A DNA stretch of 64,000 nt from Plantibacter sp050587525 (lineage in GTDB: Bacteria > Actinomycetota > Actinomycetes > Actinomycetales > Microbacteriaceae). How positions within the stretch are numbered: position 1 is the first letter of the stretch; each line of letters starts with the position of its first letter. The translations under genes and the position numbers were made by a program. Shown here piece after piece: positions 26,155-34,181 of this stretch. The notes below the pieces were generated by a model. The model was given only the letters and a program-made list of their open reading frames with translations, did not search any database and had not been told where the DNA came from. The DNA lies in contig NZ_JBOBFT010000018.1 of the NCBI RefSeq assembly GCF_050587525.1, forward strand, positions 17,124 to 81,123, in the 5' to 3' direction.

Positions 26155-26772
26155 ATGAGAGTACTCATGGTCTTCGACCACCCCTACGGCGCCGAGGCGT
26201 CCGAGAACATCCCGCACCGCCGCAGCTTCTCCGCAGCCATCGCCGCGGCGGCACGCCGAGGACTCGAACGAGCGGGCCACGACGTCGACCTCATCGATCT
26301 GCACCGTGATCGCTTCGATCCCGTGATGCACGAGATCGACCTCGCGGCGTGGCGCCAGAAATCCGTCGTCGACGACCAGGCCGCGGACTACCAGTCCAGG
26401 CTCAAGCTCGCGGATCACCTCGTCTTCGTCTTCCCCATCTGGTGGGAGGCGATGCCGGCGAGCACCAAAGGCTTCCTCGACAAGGTCATGACGAAAGGGA
26501 TCGTCTACTCGGAGTCGAAACCCGGCCGGCCGTTCGTCAACGGTGTGAAGAACCTGCAGGGGGTGACGCTGATGACCGTCATGACGACCCCGGACCTGAT
26601 CTACCGATGGCTGTTCGGGAACCCGATCACGAAGATCCTCTTCCGCGGAACATTCCGGAAGATCGGCGTGAGGCGACTCCGCTGGCTGAACTTCACCAAC
26701 CCGTCATCGAGAACGTTGCACGAACGGCAGCGCATTCTGCAGGGCGTCGAGGATCGCTTCGCCGGAATGTGA
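26155..26772 (+). CDS. Flavodoxin-fold NAD(P)H dehydrogenase (quinone), KefF/NQO-like
   Basis: The 205-residue protein starts MRVLMVFDHPYG and has VDLIDLHRDRFDPVM, VFVFPIWWEAMPASTKGFLDKVMTKG (the FMN-phosphate/isoalloxazine loop), and a long C-terminal helix. These enzymes reduce quinones or electrophiles with two electrons. The ATG at 26155 has AGGAA upstream; the open frame continues 18 codons further, into the operator. Control by the divergent TetR is likely, probably in response to a quinone or lipophilic compound. Confidence 0.88.
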   Translation: MRVLMVFDHPYGAEASENIPHRRSFSAAIAAAARRGLERAGHDVDLIDLHRDRFDPVMHEIDLAAWRQKSVVDDQAADYQSRLKLADHLVFVFPIWWEAMPASTKGFLDKVMTKGIVYSESKPGRPFVNGVKNLQGVTLMTVMTTPDLIYRWLFGNPITKILFRGTFRKIGVRRLRWLNFTNPSSRTLHERQRILQGVEDRFAGM

Positions 26773-26860
26773 GGGTTTCGAGCGGCGATCGAGCGCTGCA
26801 GGGCGCGGGGTTCGATGTCGGTGTGACACGGATGATGCAACCGGTCGGCGGTGCTGTTCG

Positions 26861-27451
26861 CTATGCGTCGCGTGACCCGCTCAGGCGGTCGAAATCGGCG
26901 AAGACGGTTCGTGCGGTGTCCGTGAAGGTCGTCGCATCGTCACGATCCACCCAGACGTCGAATGCGACACGGAAGACGGCTGCGCCGCGTTCTGCGGCGA
27001 GGCGGGCGATGAGGGGTTCGATGTCACGCTCGACGAGTGCTGCGGCGAGTGCCGACGTGAGCGTGGCGAGTTTCAGCAACTCCCGCTCCTGGAAGCGCAC
27101 TTCCGCCTCGAGGACTCGCTGGCGTGCCCGAGACTGTTCGCGGCGTTCATTCGGGAACGCGACGGTCGCTGCGAGGATGGCGCGTTCGACGGCGGTCCGC
27201 GGATCCCGGCCAGTCGCATCCGGGGAGTCGGACGACGTCGCGAAGTCCGCGAGGAACAGCGCGTTGAACTCGCTCTGCGGGGTGAACAGGGCCTCTCGCT
27301 TGTCGGCGAAATAGCGGTAGAAGGTCCGCTCGGTGAGGCCGGCTTCGGCTGCGATGTCCGCGACGGTCGTGCCATCGAATCCCCGCGCGGCGAACTGGGT
27401 GAGGGCGGCGCGTTTCAATCGTTCGCGTGCGTCGGTCGGTGGCCTGGACAT
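26861..27451 (-). CDS. TetR-family regulator of the adjacent SDR
   Basis: The 196-residue protein has an HTH at ~8-55 (RLKRAALTQFAARGFDGTTVADIAAEAGLTERTFYRYFADKREALF, read here in short parts) and a helical sensor domain. It is divergent from an extended SDR gene. Between them are two identical 15-bp inverted repeats, which are its probable operators. Confidence 0.92.
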   Translation of the reverse strand: MSRPPTDARERLKRAALTQFAARGFDGTTVADIAAEAGLTERTFYRYFADKREALFTPQSEFNALFLADFATSSDSPDATGRDPRTAVERAILAATVAFPNERREQSRARQRVLEAEVRFQERELLKLATLTSALAAALVERDIEPLIARLAAERGAAVFRVAFDVWVDRDDATTFTDTARTVFADFDRLSGSRDA

Positions 27452-27467
27452 GTCTCGATCCTACTTG

Positions 27468-27508
27468 TGTCAGGCTCTGACATTCACCTATATTGTCAGA
27501 AGCTGACA
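27468..27508. promoter_or_regulatory. two tandem TGTCAG-N3-CTGACA operators
   Basis: TGTCAGGCTCTGACA (27468-27482) and TGTCAGAAGCTGACA (27494-27508) are perfect inverted repeats with 6-bp arms, 26 bp apart centre to centre. A TATATT lies between them. They occupy the gap between the divergent TetR and SDR genes. Confidence 0.8.
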
Positions 27509-27540
27509 TTATCCGGCGGCGCCGGACGGAAGGAAACATC

Positions 27541-28440
27541 ATGCACGTCTTCATCACGGGAGCGAGCGGCTGGGTCGGATCGACGGCGGTCGACGAGTTC
27601 ATCGCCGCCGGGTACACCGTCACCGGGCTGGTCCGTTCCGCCGAGTCGGCCGACGCAGTATCCGCGAAGGGTGCGACGGCCTTGCGCGGCGACCTCGACG
27701 ACCTCGACAGCCTCCGGCGCGGGGCGGCCGACGCCGATGCCGTCGTCCACCTCGCCAACAAGCACGACTGGGCGAACCCCGCGGCGACCAACCTGGCCGA
27801 ACGAACCGCCGTCCAGACGCTCGGAGACGCGCTCGCCGGCTCCGGGCGGGCGTTCGTCGTGGCGTCGGCGCTCGCCGGCATCATCCAGGGTCGACCGGCG
27901 ACCGAAGCGGACGTCTCGCCCGCCGTCGGCCTCGACTCCATGCGGGGCGGGAGCGAGAACCTCACCCTCGAGTACGCCGACCGCGACGTGCGTGCGTCCG
28001 TGGTACGACTGGCGCCGAGCGTCCACGGTCTCGGGGATCGGCGCGGGTTCATCCCCGGCATCGTCCGTGCGGCGGAGCAGGACGGGACATCCGCGTACAT
28101 CGGTGACGGCGAGAACGTCTGGGCGGCCGTCCATGCGAGCGATGCCGCGCGACTGATCCGTCTGGCGGTCGAGCGCGCCCCCGCCGGATCGCGTCTCCAC
28201 GCGGTCGCCGAGGAGGGTGTCTCGACCCGTGCCATCGCTGAGGCGATCGGGGCTGCGTTCTCGCTTCCCGTGGCCTCGATCCCGCAGGAGGCCGCCGCTC
28301 AGCAGTTCGGTCCGGTCGGTCGGTTCTTCGGTCTCAACCTCCCGGCCACGGCCATCGCGACGCGCACCCTCCTCGACTGGACGCCGACGGGGCCGACGCT
28401 CTTCGCCGACATCGCGAGCGGCGCCTACTCAGCCCTCTGA
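27541..28440 (+). CDS. Extended SDR, NAD(P)-binding epimerase/reductase-like
   Basis: The 299-residue protein opens with the Rossmann motif HVFITGASGWVGSTAVDEFIA and has the LVRSAESADAV cofactor-specificity strand and GDLDDLDSL. The usual Tyr-x3-Lys is replaced in the corresponding region (MRGGSENLTLEYAD), so the catalytic pair is not clear. C-terminal features (WAAVHASDAARLIRLAVE) fit the flavanone-reductase/YwnB-like group. GGAAGGAAAC precedes the ATG. It is divergent from, and probably repressed by, the TetR. Confidence 0.88.
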   Translation: MHVFITGASGWVGSTAVDEFIAAGYTVTGLVRSAESADAVSAKGATALRGDLDDLDSLRRGAADADAVVHLANKHDWANPAATNLAERTAVQTLGDALAGSGRAFVVASALAGIIQGRPATEADVSPAVGLDSMRGGSENLTLEYADRDVRASVVRLAPSVHGLGDRRGFIPGIVRAAEQDGTSAYIGDGENVWAAVHASDAARLIRLAVERAPAGSRLHAVAEEGVSTRAIAEAIGAAFSLPVASIPQEAAAQQFGPVGRFFGLNLPATAIATRTLLDWTPTGPTLFADIASGAYSAL

Positions 28441-28480
28441 CGCTCCTTGCCCCTCCGTGCGCACCACTCGCGCGCACCAC

Positions 28481-28545
28481 CCGCCGAGGTGAGGCTTCCG
28501 GTCGTTTTCGGACGCCCGAAACGACCGGAAGCCTCACCTCGGCGG
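28481..28545. repeat. dispersed palindromic repeat, copy 1
   Basis: A perfect 27-bp inverted repeat (arms 28481-28507 and 28519-28545, beginning CCGCCGAGGTGAGGCTTCCG) encloses an 11-base loop. It lies 40 bp after the SDR stop. Near-identical copies occur at 34951 and 48334. It would form a very strong RNA hairpin and may act as a terminator or REP-like element. Confidence 0.9.
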
Positions 28546-28610
28546 GGAAGCAGAGGAGAGGGCGGCAAGGGAGCGGGGACAGCGTCGGAGGGGTGTGCGA
28601 TCATCGGGGC

Positions 28611-29282
28611 ATGAGCAGGCAGATCGGCACGCCCGGAGGCACGGAGGAACGGCCCGCGATCTTCTTCAGCGGTCCGCAAGAGTTCCGGCAATGGCTCGAG
28701 GCCAATCACGAGACGGCGACGGAACTGTGGATGGGGCTCTACCGCAAGCACGTGCCGGATCAGGGGCTCACCTGGGAACAAGCGGTCCCGGAAGCGCTGT
28801 GCTTCGGCTGGATCGACTCCGTGAAGCAGCGCATCGACGAGGACTCCGCCCGCCAGCGTTGGACGCCACGGAAGTCGTCGAGCACCTGGTCGACGGTCAA
28901 CATCAACCTCGTCGAACAGCTCACCGCAGCTGGACGGATGCTCCCCGCGGGCATCGCGGCGTACGAACGACGGAAGACGGATCGCTCCGGGATCTACTCG
29001 CATGAGACCGAAGCGCAGGAACTGCCGCCGGAGAGCGCGGCACGTCTGGCAGCCAATGCTGCCGCGACCGCGTTCTGGGATCTCGCGACGCCGACGTACC
29101 GCAGACAGGTCGTCCACTGGGTGTTGACCGCGAAGCAGGAGGCGACACGGGAGAGACGACTCGTGCAACTCATCGAGGACAGCGCCGCAGGCGTGCTCGT
29201 CCCGTTCCAGCGCTACGGCGAGGTGCCGAAGTGGGCGGAGCGTGCGGCCGAGGCTGCGAAGGCCGTCCGCGACGCCGGCTGA
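28611..29282 (+). CDS. YdeI/OmdA-family protein
   Basis: The 223-residue protein has the family core: IFFSGPQEFRQWLEANHET, ELWMGLYRKHVPDQGLTWEQAVPEALCFGWIDS (read here as two blocks), and RQRWTPRKSSSTWSTVNI, followed by the YdhG-like C-terminal helices. The family is linked to bacteriocin tolerance and fitness under stress, but the biochemistry is unknown. An alternative GTG six codons earlier has GGAGGGG close by. It is a single-gene unit between two repeat elements. Confidence 0.88.
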   Translation: MSRQIGTPGGTEERPAIFFSGPQEFRQWLEANHETATELWMGLYRKHVPDQGLTWEQAVPEALCFGWIDSVKQRIDEDSARQRWTPRKSSSTWSTVNINLVEQLTAAGRMLPAGIAAYERRKTDRSGIYSHETEAQELPPESAARLAANAAATAFWDLATPTYRRQVVHWVLTAKQEATRERRLVQLIEDSAAGVLVPFQRYGEVPKWAERAAEAAKAVRDAG

Positions 29283-29313
29283 GTCGGCCTCCGGTCGCGG
29301 CCCAGCTGTCGGT

Positions 29314-29332
29314 CACTGAGCCTGTCGAAGTG
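29314..29332. repeat. inverted variant copy of the CCCTTCGACAGG repeat
   Basis: CACTGAGCCTGTCGAAGTG is the reverse orientation of the repeat array at 29481. Relative to the usual CCCT...AGGG ends it has CACT...AGTG, so the two terminal changes compensate each other and the stem is kept. Confidence 0.7.
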
Positions 29333-29337
29333 CCTCG

Positions 29338-29441
29338 ATCGACCATAACTCCTTCGATTCGACCACGGTGCGGCCCAACTTCCCCGGAATTCCGGGGCAG
29401 CGCCGATCGGTGATGTCGGAATCGAAGGAGTTGTGGTCGAT
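29338..29441. repeat. nested ~100-bp palindrome
   Basis: The outer arms 29338-29360 and 29419-29441 are inverted repeats with 22 of 23 matches (ATCGACCATAACTCC...). The centre contains a perfect 16-bp palindrome CCCCGGAATTCCGGGG (29382-29397). The left outer arm begins six bases after the repeat at 29314. It has no coding potential and may be a small non-autonomous palindromic element. Confidence 0.75.
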
Positions 29442-29480
29442 GGGGTCGGTGTGTGACGAGGGCGGTGTCTGGGAGTGTGG

Positions 29481-29724
29481 CCCTTCGACAGGCTCAGGGA
29501 CCGGAGCGGTTGGCCCAGGGACAGGAGTGGCCGGCGGAGGGATCGAGAACGGTGCCCTTCGACAGGCTCAGGGACCGGAGTGATTGGCCCAGGGTCCGGA
29601 GTGGTTGGCCCAGGGACAGGAGCGGTTGGCTCAGGGATCGAGAACGGTGCCCTTCGACAGGCTCAGGGACCGGAGTGGCTGGCGGAGGGATCGAGAACGG
29701 TGCCCTTCGACAGGCTCGGGGACC
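29481..29724. repeat. array of CCCTTCGACAGGCTCAGGGA repeats
   Basis: Copies start at 29481, 29555, 29650 and 29703 (the last has CGGGGA). They are separated by related linkers (GGATCGAGAACGGTG three times; GGCCCAGGGACAGGAG variants). The spacing is irregular (74, 95, 53 bp), unlike a CRISPR array. Together with the palindromes upstream, this explains the whole 450-bp gap between the YdeI-family and RidA genes. Confidence 0.85.
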
Positions 29725-29731
29725 AGGTACG

Positions 29732-30133
29732 TCAGGCGAGGGCGGCGACGAACTCGATCTCGACCCGAGCACCCTTCGGCAGCGCGGCGACCTGGTACGC
29801 GGCACGCGCCGGGAGCACGCCACCGGAGAAGACCTCGCCGTAGGCCTCGTTGACGACCGCGAAGTCGTTGATGTCGGTCAGCAGCACCGTGGTCTTCACC
29901 ACGCGCGTGATGTCCGATCCGGCAGCGGTGAGGATCGCGGCGCCGTTGCGGAGCGACTGAGCCGCCTCCTCGCGCACGCCGGGTCCGGCGAAGACGCCCG
30001 TGGCCGGGTCGATGGGCAGTTGTCCGGACACGAACACGAGGTCGCCGGCGCGGACGGCCTGCGAGTACGCACCGATCGCGGCGGGCGCGTCATCGGTGTG
30101 GACGGAGCTGATGTCGATGGTCGAGCGGGTCAT
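29732..30133 (-). CDS. RidA-family enamine/imine deaminase
   Basis: The 133-residue protein has AIGAYSQAVRAGDLVFVSGQLPIDP, NDFAVVNEAYGEVF, and PARAAYQVAALPKGARVEIEFVAAL, with the conserved Arg. It is close to canonical RidA. It is the last gene of the amino-acid importer operon, and its ATG overlaps the stop of the class V aminotransferase by four bases. This is the second PLP-enzyme/RidA coupling in the window. It would deaminate an enamine or imine made by that enzyme. Confidence 0.93.
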   Translation of the reverse strand: MTRSTIDISSVHTDDAPAAIGAYSQAVRAGDLVFVSGQLPIDPATGVFAGPGVREEAAQSLRNGAAILTAAGSDITRVVKTTVLLTDINDFAVVNEAYGEVFSGGVLPARAAYQVAALPKGARVEIEFVAALA

Positions 30134-31263
30134 GAGGTTCCTCCCAGAACGGCGATGGCCGCGTCGAGCGCGGCAGGTGTGGTGGTGGCGTGGACGCTGA
30201 ACCGGATGCGGTCGGGACCGTGCAGGGTCGCCGTCACGCCGACCGCCTCGAGCGTCTGGTGGACGGAGGCCGCGTCGCCGTCGGGGAGTCCCGCGACGAC
30301 GATGCCCGCGCGCTGTTCCGGCGCGGTCGGCGACAGCACGGGAACTCCGGCGGCCTGCAGACGATCGATGAACGCGGACGCCGAGGACTCGATGCGGCTC
30401 TGAACAGCGGAGACGCCGACGGTCTCGAGCTGCGTGAGCGCGGTGGCGAGCGCGCCGGATGCGAACGGCGAACCGTTCGTGACCGAGAAGCGTTGCGCAC
30501 CGGGCAGGAGCTCGTGCGGCACGCCGTCGTAGCGACTCGGCCCTTCGACGGCCGTCCAACTGCTGACGAGCGGCCGGAGACGGTCGAGCGCCCGAGCGGA
30601 GAGGGCCGTGAAGCCCGTTCCCCAGCCCGCCCGCAGCCACTTCTGGCCGCCGACGACGAGCGCGTCCGCAACGGTCCAGTCGGTGGCGACGACGCCGAAT
30701 CCCTGGATCCCGTCCACGATGAGCAGGCGATCGCCGATCACGGAACGGATGCCGGCCAGATCGGCGCGGAATCCCGTCCGGAAGTCGACGGCGCTGACGG
30801 AGACGGCGACGGTGTCCGGGGTGAGGGCATCGGCCACGCGTTCCGGCGTCACCGGCGCGAGCGCGTTCCCGCCGGCCGGGGGGAGCGTGCGAACCGTGAG
30901 GATGCCGGCCTCCTCCGCCCGCCACCAGGGGTACAGGTTCGAGGGGAACTCGGCGGCGCTCACGAGCACCTCGCCGCCGGGCACGCCGAACGCGAACTGC
31001 AGGAGTCCCATCGACGTGCTCGACGTCAACGCGACCGCACTTCGGTCGAACCCGGTGAGCCGACTGACCGCGGCGAGCGCGCGTTCGTCCTCCGCGTGCA
31101 GCCCCGAGGACGGAACGCCCTCGCCGGCCGAAGCCGCGAGTCGCGAGATCGTCTCGACGACGGGCTTCGACGGAGGACCGTAGCTGCCGAAGTTGAGGTA
31201 GCCGACCGGTTCGCTGAACGAGCCGAGATACGCGTCGGCGTGTGCGTCGTGGCCCCCGCTCAC
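30130..31263 (-). CDS. Class V aminotransferase-fold PLP enzyme (cysteine desulfurase/kynureninase-like)
   Basis: The 377-residue protein has YLNFGSYGPPSKPV at the N-terminus, LTSSTSMGLLQFAFGV for phosphate binding, LIVDGIQGFG with the Asp that pairs with the PLP nitrogen, and VVGGQKWLRAGWGTGF with the Schiff-base Lys. No catalytic Cys loop of NifS type is seen, so beta-elimination, racemisation or transamination is more likely. The GTG at 31263 overlaps the ATPase stop (GTGA); the open frame upstream of it belongs to that gene's region. With the DauR-like regulator and RidA it suggests breakdown of an unusual or D-amino acid. Confidence 0.85.
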   Translation of the reverse strand: MSGGHDAHADAYLGSFSEPVGYLNFGSYGPPSKPVVETISRLAASAGEGVPSSGLHAEDERALAAVSRLTGFDRSAVALTSSTSMGLLQFAFGVPGGEVLVSAAEFPSNLYPWWRAEEAGILTVRTLPPAGGNALAPVTPERVADALTPDTVAVSVSAVDFRTGFRADLAGIRSVIGDRLLIVDGIQGFGVVATDWTVADALVVGGQKWLRAGWGTGFTALSARALDRLRPLVSSWTAVEGPSRYDGVPHELLPGAQRFSVTNGSPFASGALATALTQLETVGVSAVQSRIESSASAFIDRLQAAGVPVLSPTAPEQRAGIVVAGLPDGDAASVHQTLEAVGVTATLHGPDRIRFSVHATTTPAALDAAIAVLGGTS

Positions 31264-32069
31264 GAGAGCACCCGCTGCAGGAACTGCTTCGTGCGTGCCT
31301 CGCGGGGCGACCCGAGCACCTGCTCGACGGGACCCTCCTCGACGATCCCCGCATCGGCCATGAAGACCACGCGGTCGGCGACCTCGCGAGCGAACGCGAT
31401 CTCGTGGGTGACGACGAGCATCGTCATCCCGTCGCGCGCCAGGTCGCCCATCACCCGGAGGACTTCGCCGACGAGCTCTGGGTCGAGCGCGGACGTCGGC
31501 TCGTCGAACAGCAGGAACAACGGCTTCATCGCAACCGCCCGAGCGATCGCCACCCGCTGCCGCTGCCCGCCGGACAGCTGGCCTGGGTAGGCGTCGACCT
31601 TGTCGCCGAGTCCCACCCGCTCCAGGATCTCCACGGCTTCGGCGCGCACCTGCTTGGCTGGACGCCGCTGCACCTGCACCGGCCCCTCCATGATGTTCCC
31701 GAGGACCGTGAGGTGCGGGAAGAGATTGAAGTGCTGGAAGACCATGCCGGTCTTCGCGCGCTGGGCGGACAGCTTCCGTTCGCTCAGCTCGTACAGCTTG
31801 CCGCCGCGCTGCTCGAAGCCCATCGGCTCGCCGCCCACCCACACCTCGCCGGTGTCTGGCTCTTCGAGCCGGTTGAGGGTGCGCAGGAACGTCGACTTGC
31901 CCGCACCGGAGGGACCGATGATGCAGACGACCTCGCCGCTTCGGACGGTCAACGACACGTCGCGCAGCACTTCGTGGCTCCCGTACGACTTGCCGATGCC
32001 GATGGCTTCCAGGACGGGAGCCGCCTGCCCGGCGGACGCCGAACGCGTTGATGTGTCCGAGATGGTCAT
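31260..32069 (-). CDS. Polar amino-acid ABC transporter ATP-binding protein (GlnQ/TcyN type)
   Basis: The 269-residue ATPase has Walker A GPSGAGKST, the Q-loop VFQHFNLFPHLTVL, the signature LSGGQRQRVAIARA, Walker B LFLLFDEPTSALDP, and the His switch VVTHEIAFAREVAD. A Gly/Lys-rich insertion after Walker A (EQRGGKLYELSERK) is seen in cystine/histidine-type members. It overlaps both neighbours by 4 bp and energises the permease encoded upstream. Confidence 0.95.
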   Translation of the reverse strand: MTISDTSTRSASAGQAAPVLEAIGIGKSYGSHEVLRDVSLTVRSGEVVCIIGPSGAGKSTFLRTLNRLEEPDTGEVWVGGEPMGFEQRGGKLYELSERKLSAQRAKTGMVFQHFNLFPHLTVLGNIMEGPVQVQRRPAKQVRAEAVEILERVGLGDKVDAYPGQLSGGQRQRVAIARAVAMKPLFLLFDEPTSALDPELVGEVLRVMGDLARDGMTMLVVTHEIAFAREVADRVVFMADAGIVEEGPVEQVLGSPREARTKQFLQRVLS

Positions 32070-33040
32070 GGGGTGCTCCTGATGAGAGGTGCGCGGCCGA
32101 GGTCCGCTGCGATCTTGCGACGGAGGGCGCGCGCGTTCGGTGGCCCGCCCGGGCGACGGTCCTGCCGGTCGAAACTGCGCTCCAGGTAGTACTGGCCAAC
32201 GCTCGCGACGCTCACGATGACCATGTACCAGATCGCCGCCGCGATGAGCGTCTCCATCACCTGCAGGTTGAAGGAGGAGATGTTGTTCGCGGCCTTGATC
32301 AGTTCGAGGTAGCCGATGACCGACGCCATCGCCGTGCCCTTGAGCATGTTGATGAAGTCGTTGCCGGTCGGCGGGATGATGACGCGCATCGCCTGGGGGA
32401 GGACGATACGGCTCATCCGTTGCATGGGCGTCTCACCGATCGACTGAGCGGCCTCGATCTGCCCGCGGTCGACGCTCTTCAGACCGGCGCGCACGATCTC
32501 CGCCATGTAGGCGCTCTCGTTGAGCGCCAGACCGAGGAAGGCGGCGACGAAGGTCGTCATGACATCGTTTGTGCTGACATCGATGAACGAGATGTCGGTG
32601 AAGGGGATGCCGATCTCCAGGCGGGGGAAGATCAACGCGAGGTTGTACCAGAGGAGGATCTGCAGGAGCACGGGCAGGCCGCGGAACAGCCAGGTGTAGC
32701 CGGCTGCGAACGCCTGCGCCACGGGGTTCTTCGAGATGCGCATGAGTGCGATCACGACGCCGATGATGACGGCGCTCACCTGCGCGACGACCGCGAGCAC
32801 GATCGTGCCGACGAGTCCCTGCAGGATGATCGGCGAGATCACGTAGTAGGGGATGTCCTGGTACGAGATGTCGCCTTGCGCGGCGCCGTAGACGAGGGCG
32901 GCGAGGAGCAGCACGATGACGACCGCGCTGACCCACCGCCCCCAGTGCTTCAGGCGCACCTGGGGCAGCAGGGTGCGGGTCGCCGAGGAGGCGCGAGCGC
33001 TTCCGTCAGCGGTGGTGGGGGTGGGGGAGGTCACGCTCAC
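32066..33040 (-). CDS. Polar amino-acid ABC transporter permease
   Basis: The 324-residue permease begins with a Thr/Ala-rich tail and a first span WVSAVVIVLLLAALVYGA, then the HisM/GlnP core (FRGLPVLLQILLWYNLALIFP, NESAYMAEIVRAGLKSVDRGQIEAAQSIG, PPTGNDFINMLKGTAMASVIGYLEL), given here in short blocks. Only one permease is encoded, so it probably works as a homodimer. Overlaps of 4 bp on both sides show tight coupling. Confidence 0.93.
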   Translation of the reverse strand: MSVTSPTPTTADGSARASSATRTLLPQVRLKHWGRWVSAVVIVLLLAALVYGAAQGDISYQDIPYYVISPIILQGLVGTIVLAVVAQVSAVIIGVVIALMRISKNPVAQAFAAGYTWLFRGLPVLLQILLWYNLALIFPRLEIGIPFTDISFIDVSTNDVMTTFVAAFLGLALNESAYMAEIVRAGLKSVDRGQIEAAQSIGETPMQRMSRIVLPQAMRVIIPPTGNDFINMLKGTAMASVIGYLELIKAANNISSFNLQVMETLIAAAIWYMVIVSVASVGQYYLERSFDRQDRRPGGPPNARALRRKIAADLGRAPLIRSTP

Positions 33041-34002
33041 TTGCCCCCGTTGACGGTTGCCGCGTCGACGCTGCCGGAGGTGATGCCCCAGGCCTTGAGG
33101 ATGGATGCGTAGGTGCCGTCCGCGATGAGGGAGTCGAGGGCCGCGGCGATCGCGTCGCGCAGTTCAGGGGCGCTCTTGTTGACGCCGATGCCGTACGGTG
33201 CGCCGTCGATGACGTCGCCAGGGACGACCTCGAACGCCTTGCCGTCCTGCGTGGTCTTCGAGATGTAGACGGCGCTCGGGAGGTCGTTGACGATCGCGTC
33301 GATGCGGCCGGTTCGGAGCTGCGTCTGGTTCTGGCTGTCGCTGTCGGTCACGGTGATCTCGAGCGGCTTCTTGCCGTCGGTCGTGCACGTGGTGCTCGTC
33401 GACTCGGCGAACGCCTGCTGGCTCGTGCCGGTCACGACGGCGATCTTGTGGCCGCAGAGCGTGTCCGGTCCGGTGATCTTCTCCGGGTTGCCCTTCTTCA
33501 CCATGATCGTGATCCCGGAGGTGAGGTAGTCGACGAAGTCGATGGCGGCCTGACGCTCGGCGGTGTCGTTCATCGCGGCGATCGTGACGTCGACGCGGCC
33601 GGACTGGAGGCTCGTGATGAGCGAACCGAAGTCCTGGTTCTGGTAGTCGGCGTCGAGGCCCAGCTTCTTCGCGATGGCGGTGATGAGGTCGTGGTCGGAG
33701 CCGATCACGGTTGAGCCGTCTGCCGCGTAGAAGTTGTTCGGGGCGGACTGGACGAAGGAGCCGACGGTGAGCTTGCCGGAGGAAGCGATGGCTGCGGGGA
33801 CCTTCGCGGCGAGTGCGTCGTCCTTCGTGACCGCTTCGAGCAGTGCGCTCGTGTCGGGGACGGTGGAGGAGGATGCGGAGCCGGTCGATGCGTCGCCGGG
33901 CTGGGAGACGGTCGGTCCACCGCAGGCGGTGAGGGTCAGTGCGAGGGCAACGCCGGCGGTGGCGGTGGTCCAGAGCGCGGAGCGGGATCGGGTGCGGGTC
34001 AT
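33037..34002 (-). CDS. Amino-acid ABC transporter substrate-binding lipoprotein
   Basis: The 321-residue family-3 binding protein has a signal peptide ending in the lipobox LTAC, then a Ser/Thr-rich linker. Core motifs are GSDHDLITAIAKKLGLD, QSGRVDVTIAAMNDTAERQAAIDFVDYL and KIAVVTGTSQQAF, typical of polar amino-acid binders. It is the first gene of the operon (SBP, permease, ATPase, PLP enzyme, RidA), divergent from the YheO-like regulator. Confidence 0.93.
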   Translation of the reverse strand: MTRTRSRSALWTTATAGVALALTLTACGGPTVSQPGDASTGSASSSTVPDTSALLEAVTKDDALAAKVPAAIASSGKLTVGSFVQSAPNNFYAADGSTVIGSDHDLITAIAKKLGLDADYQNQDFGSLITSLQSGRVDVTIAAMNDTAERQAAIDFVDYLTSGITIMVKKGNPEKITGPDTLCGHKIAVVTGTSQQAFAESTSTTCTTDGKKPLEITVTDSDSQNQTQLRTGRIDAIVNDLPSAVYISKTTQDGKAFEVVPGDVIDGAPYGIGVNKSAPELRDAIAAALDSLIADGTYASILKAWGITSGSVDAATVNGGK

Positions 34003-34035
34003 GGTGGCGCCTTTCGGTGAACTTCGTCGGTCATC

Positions 34036-34159
34036 GGAATCTAGTCGATTCCTTAGCGTGATGAGAGAAAATTATCACAATGCGAGGAATCTGTTACACG
34101 GCGGTAATGTGGACGCCATGTTGGAGGGCATCCGCTCGTCCCTCGGTAGCATCGGAATC
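34036..34159. promoter_or_regulatory. GGAATC palindrome and half-sites, likely regulator binding region
   Basis: GGAATC-TAGTC-GATTCC (34036-34052) is a perfect 6-bp inverted repeat. Two more GGAATC half-sites occur at 34086-34091 and 34154-34159. All lie between the divergent importer operon and the YheO/DauR-like regulator gene. Confidence 0.5.
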
Positions 34160-34181
34160 CACACGAACAACAGGAGCGGCC

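Noticed and set aside
29481..29724. CRISPR-like direct repeats
   Set aside because: Spacing is irregular, the linkers are themselves repeated, and no cas gene is present.
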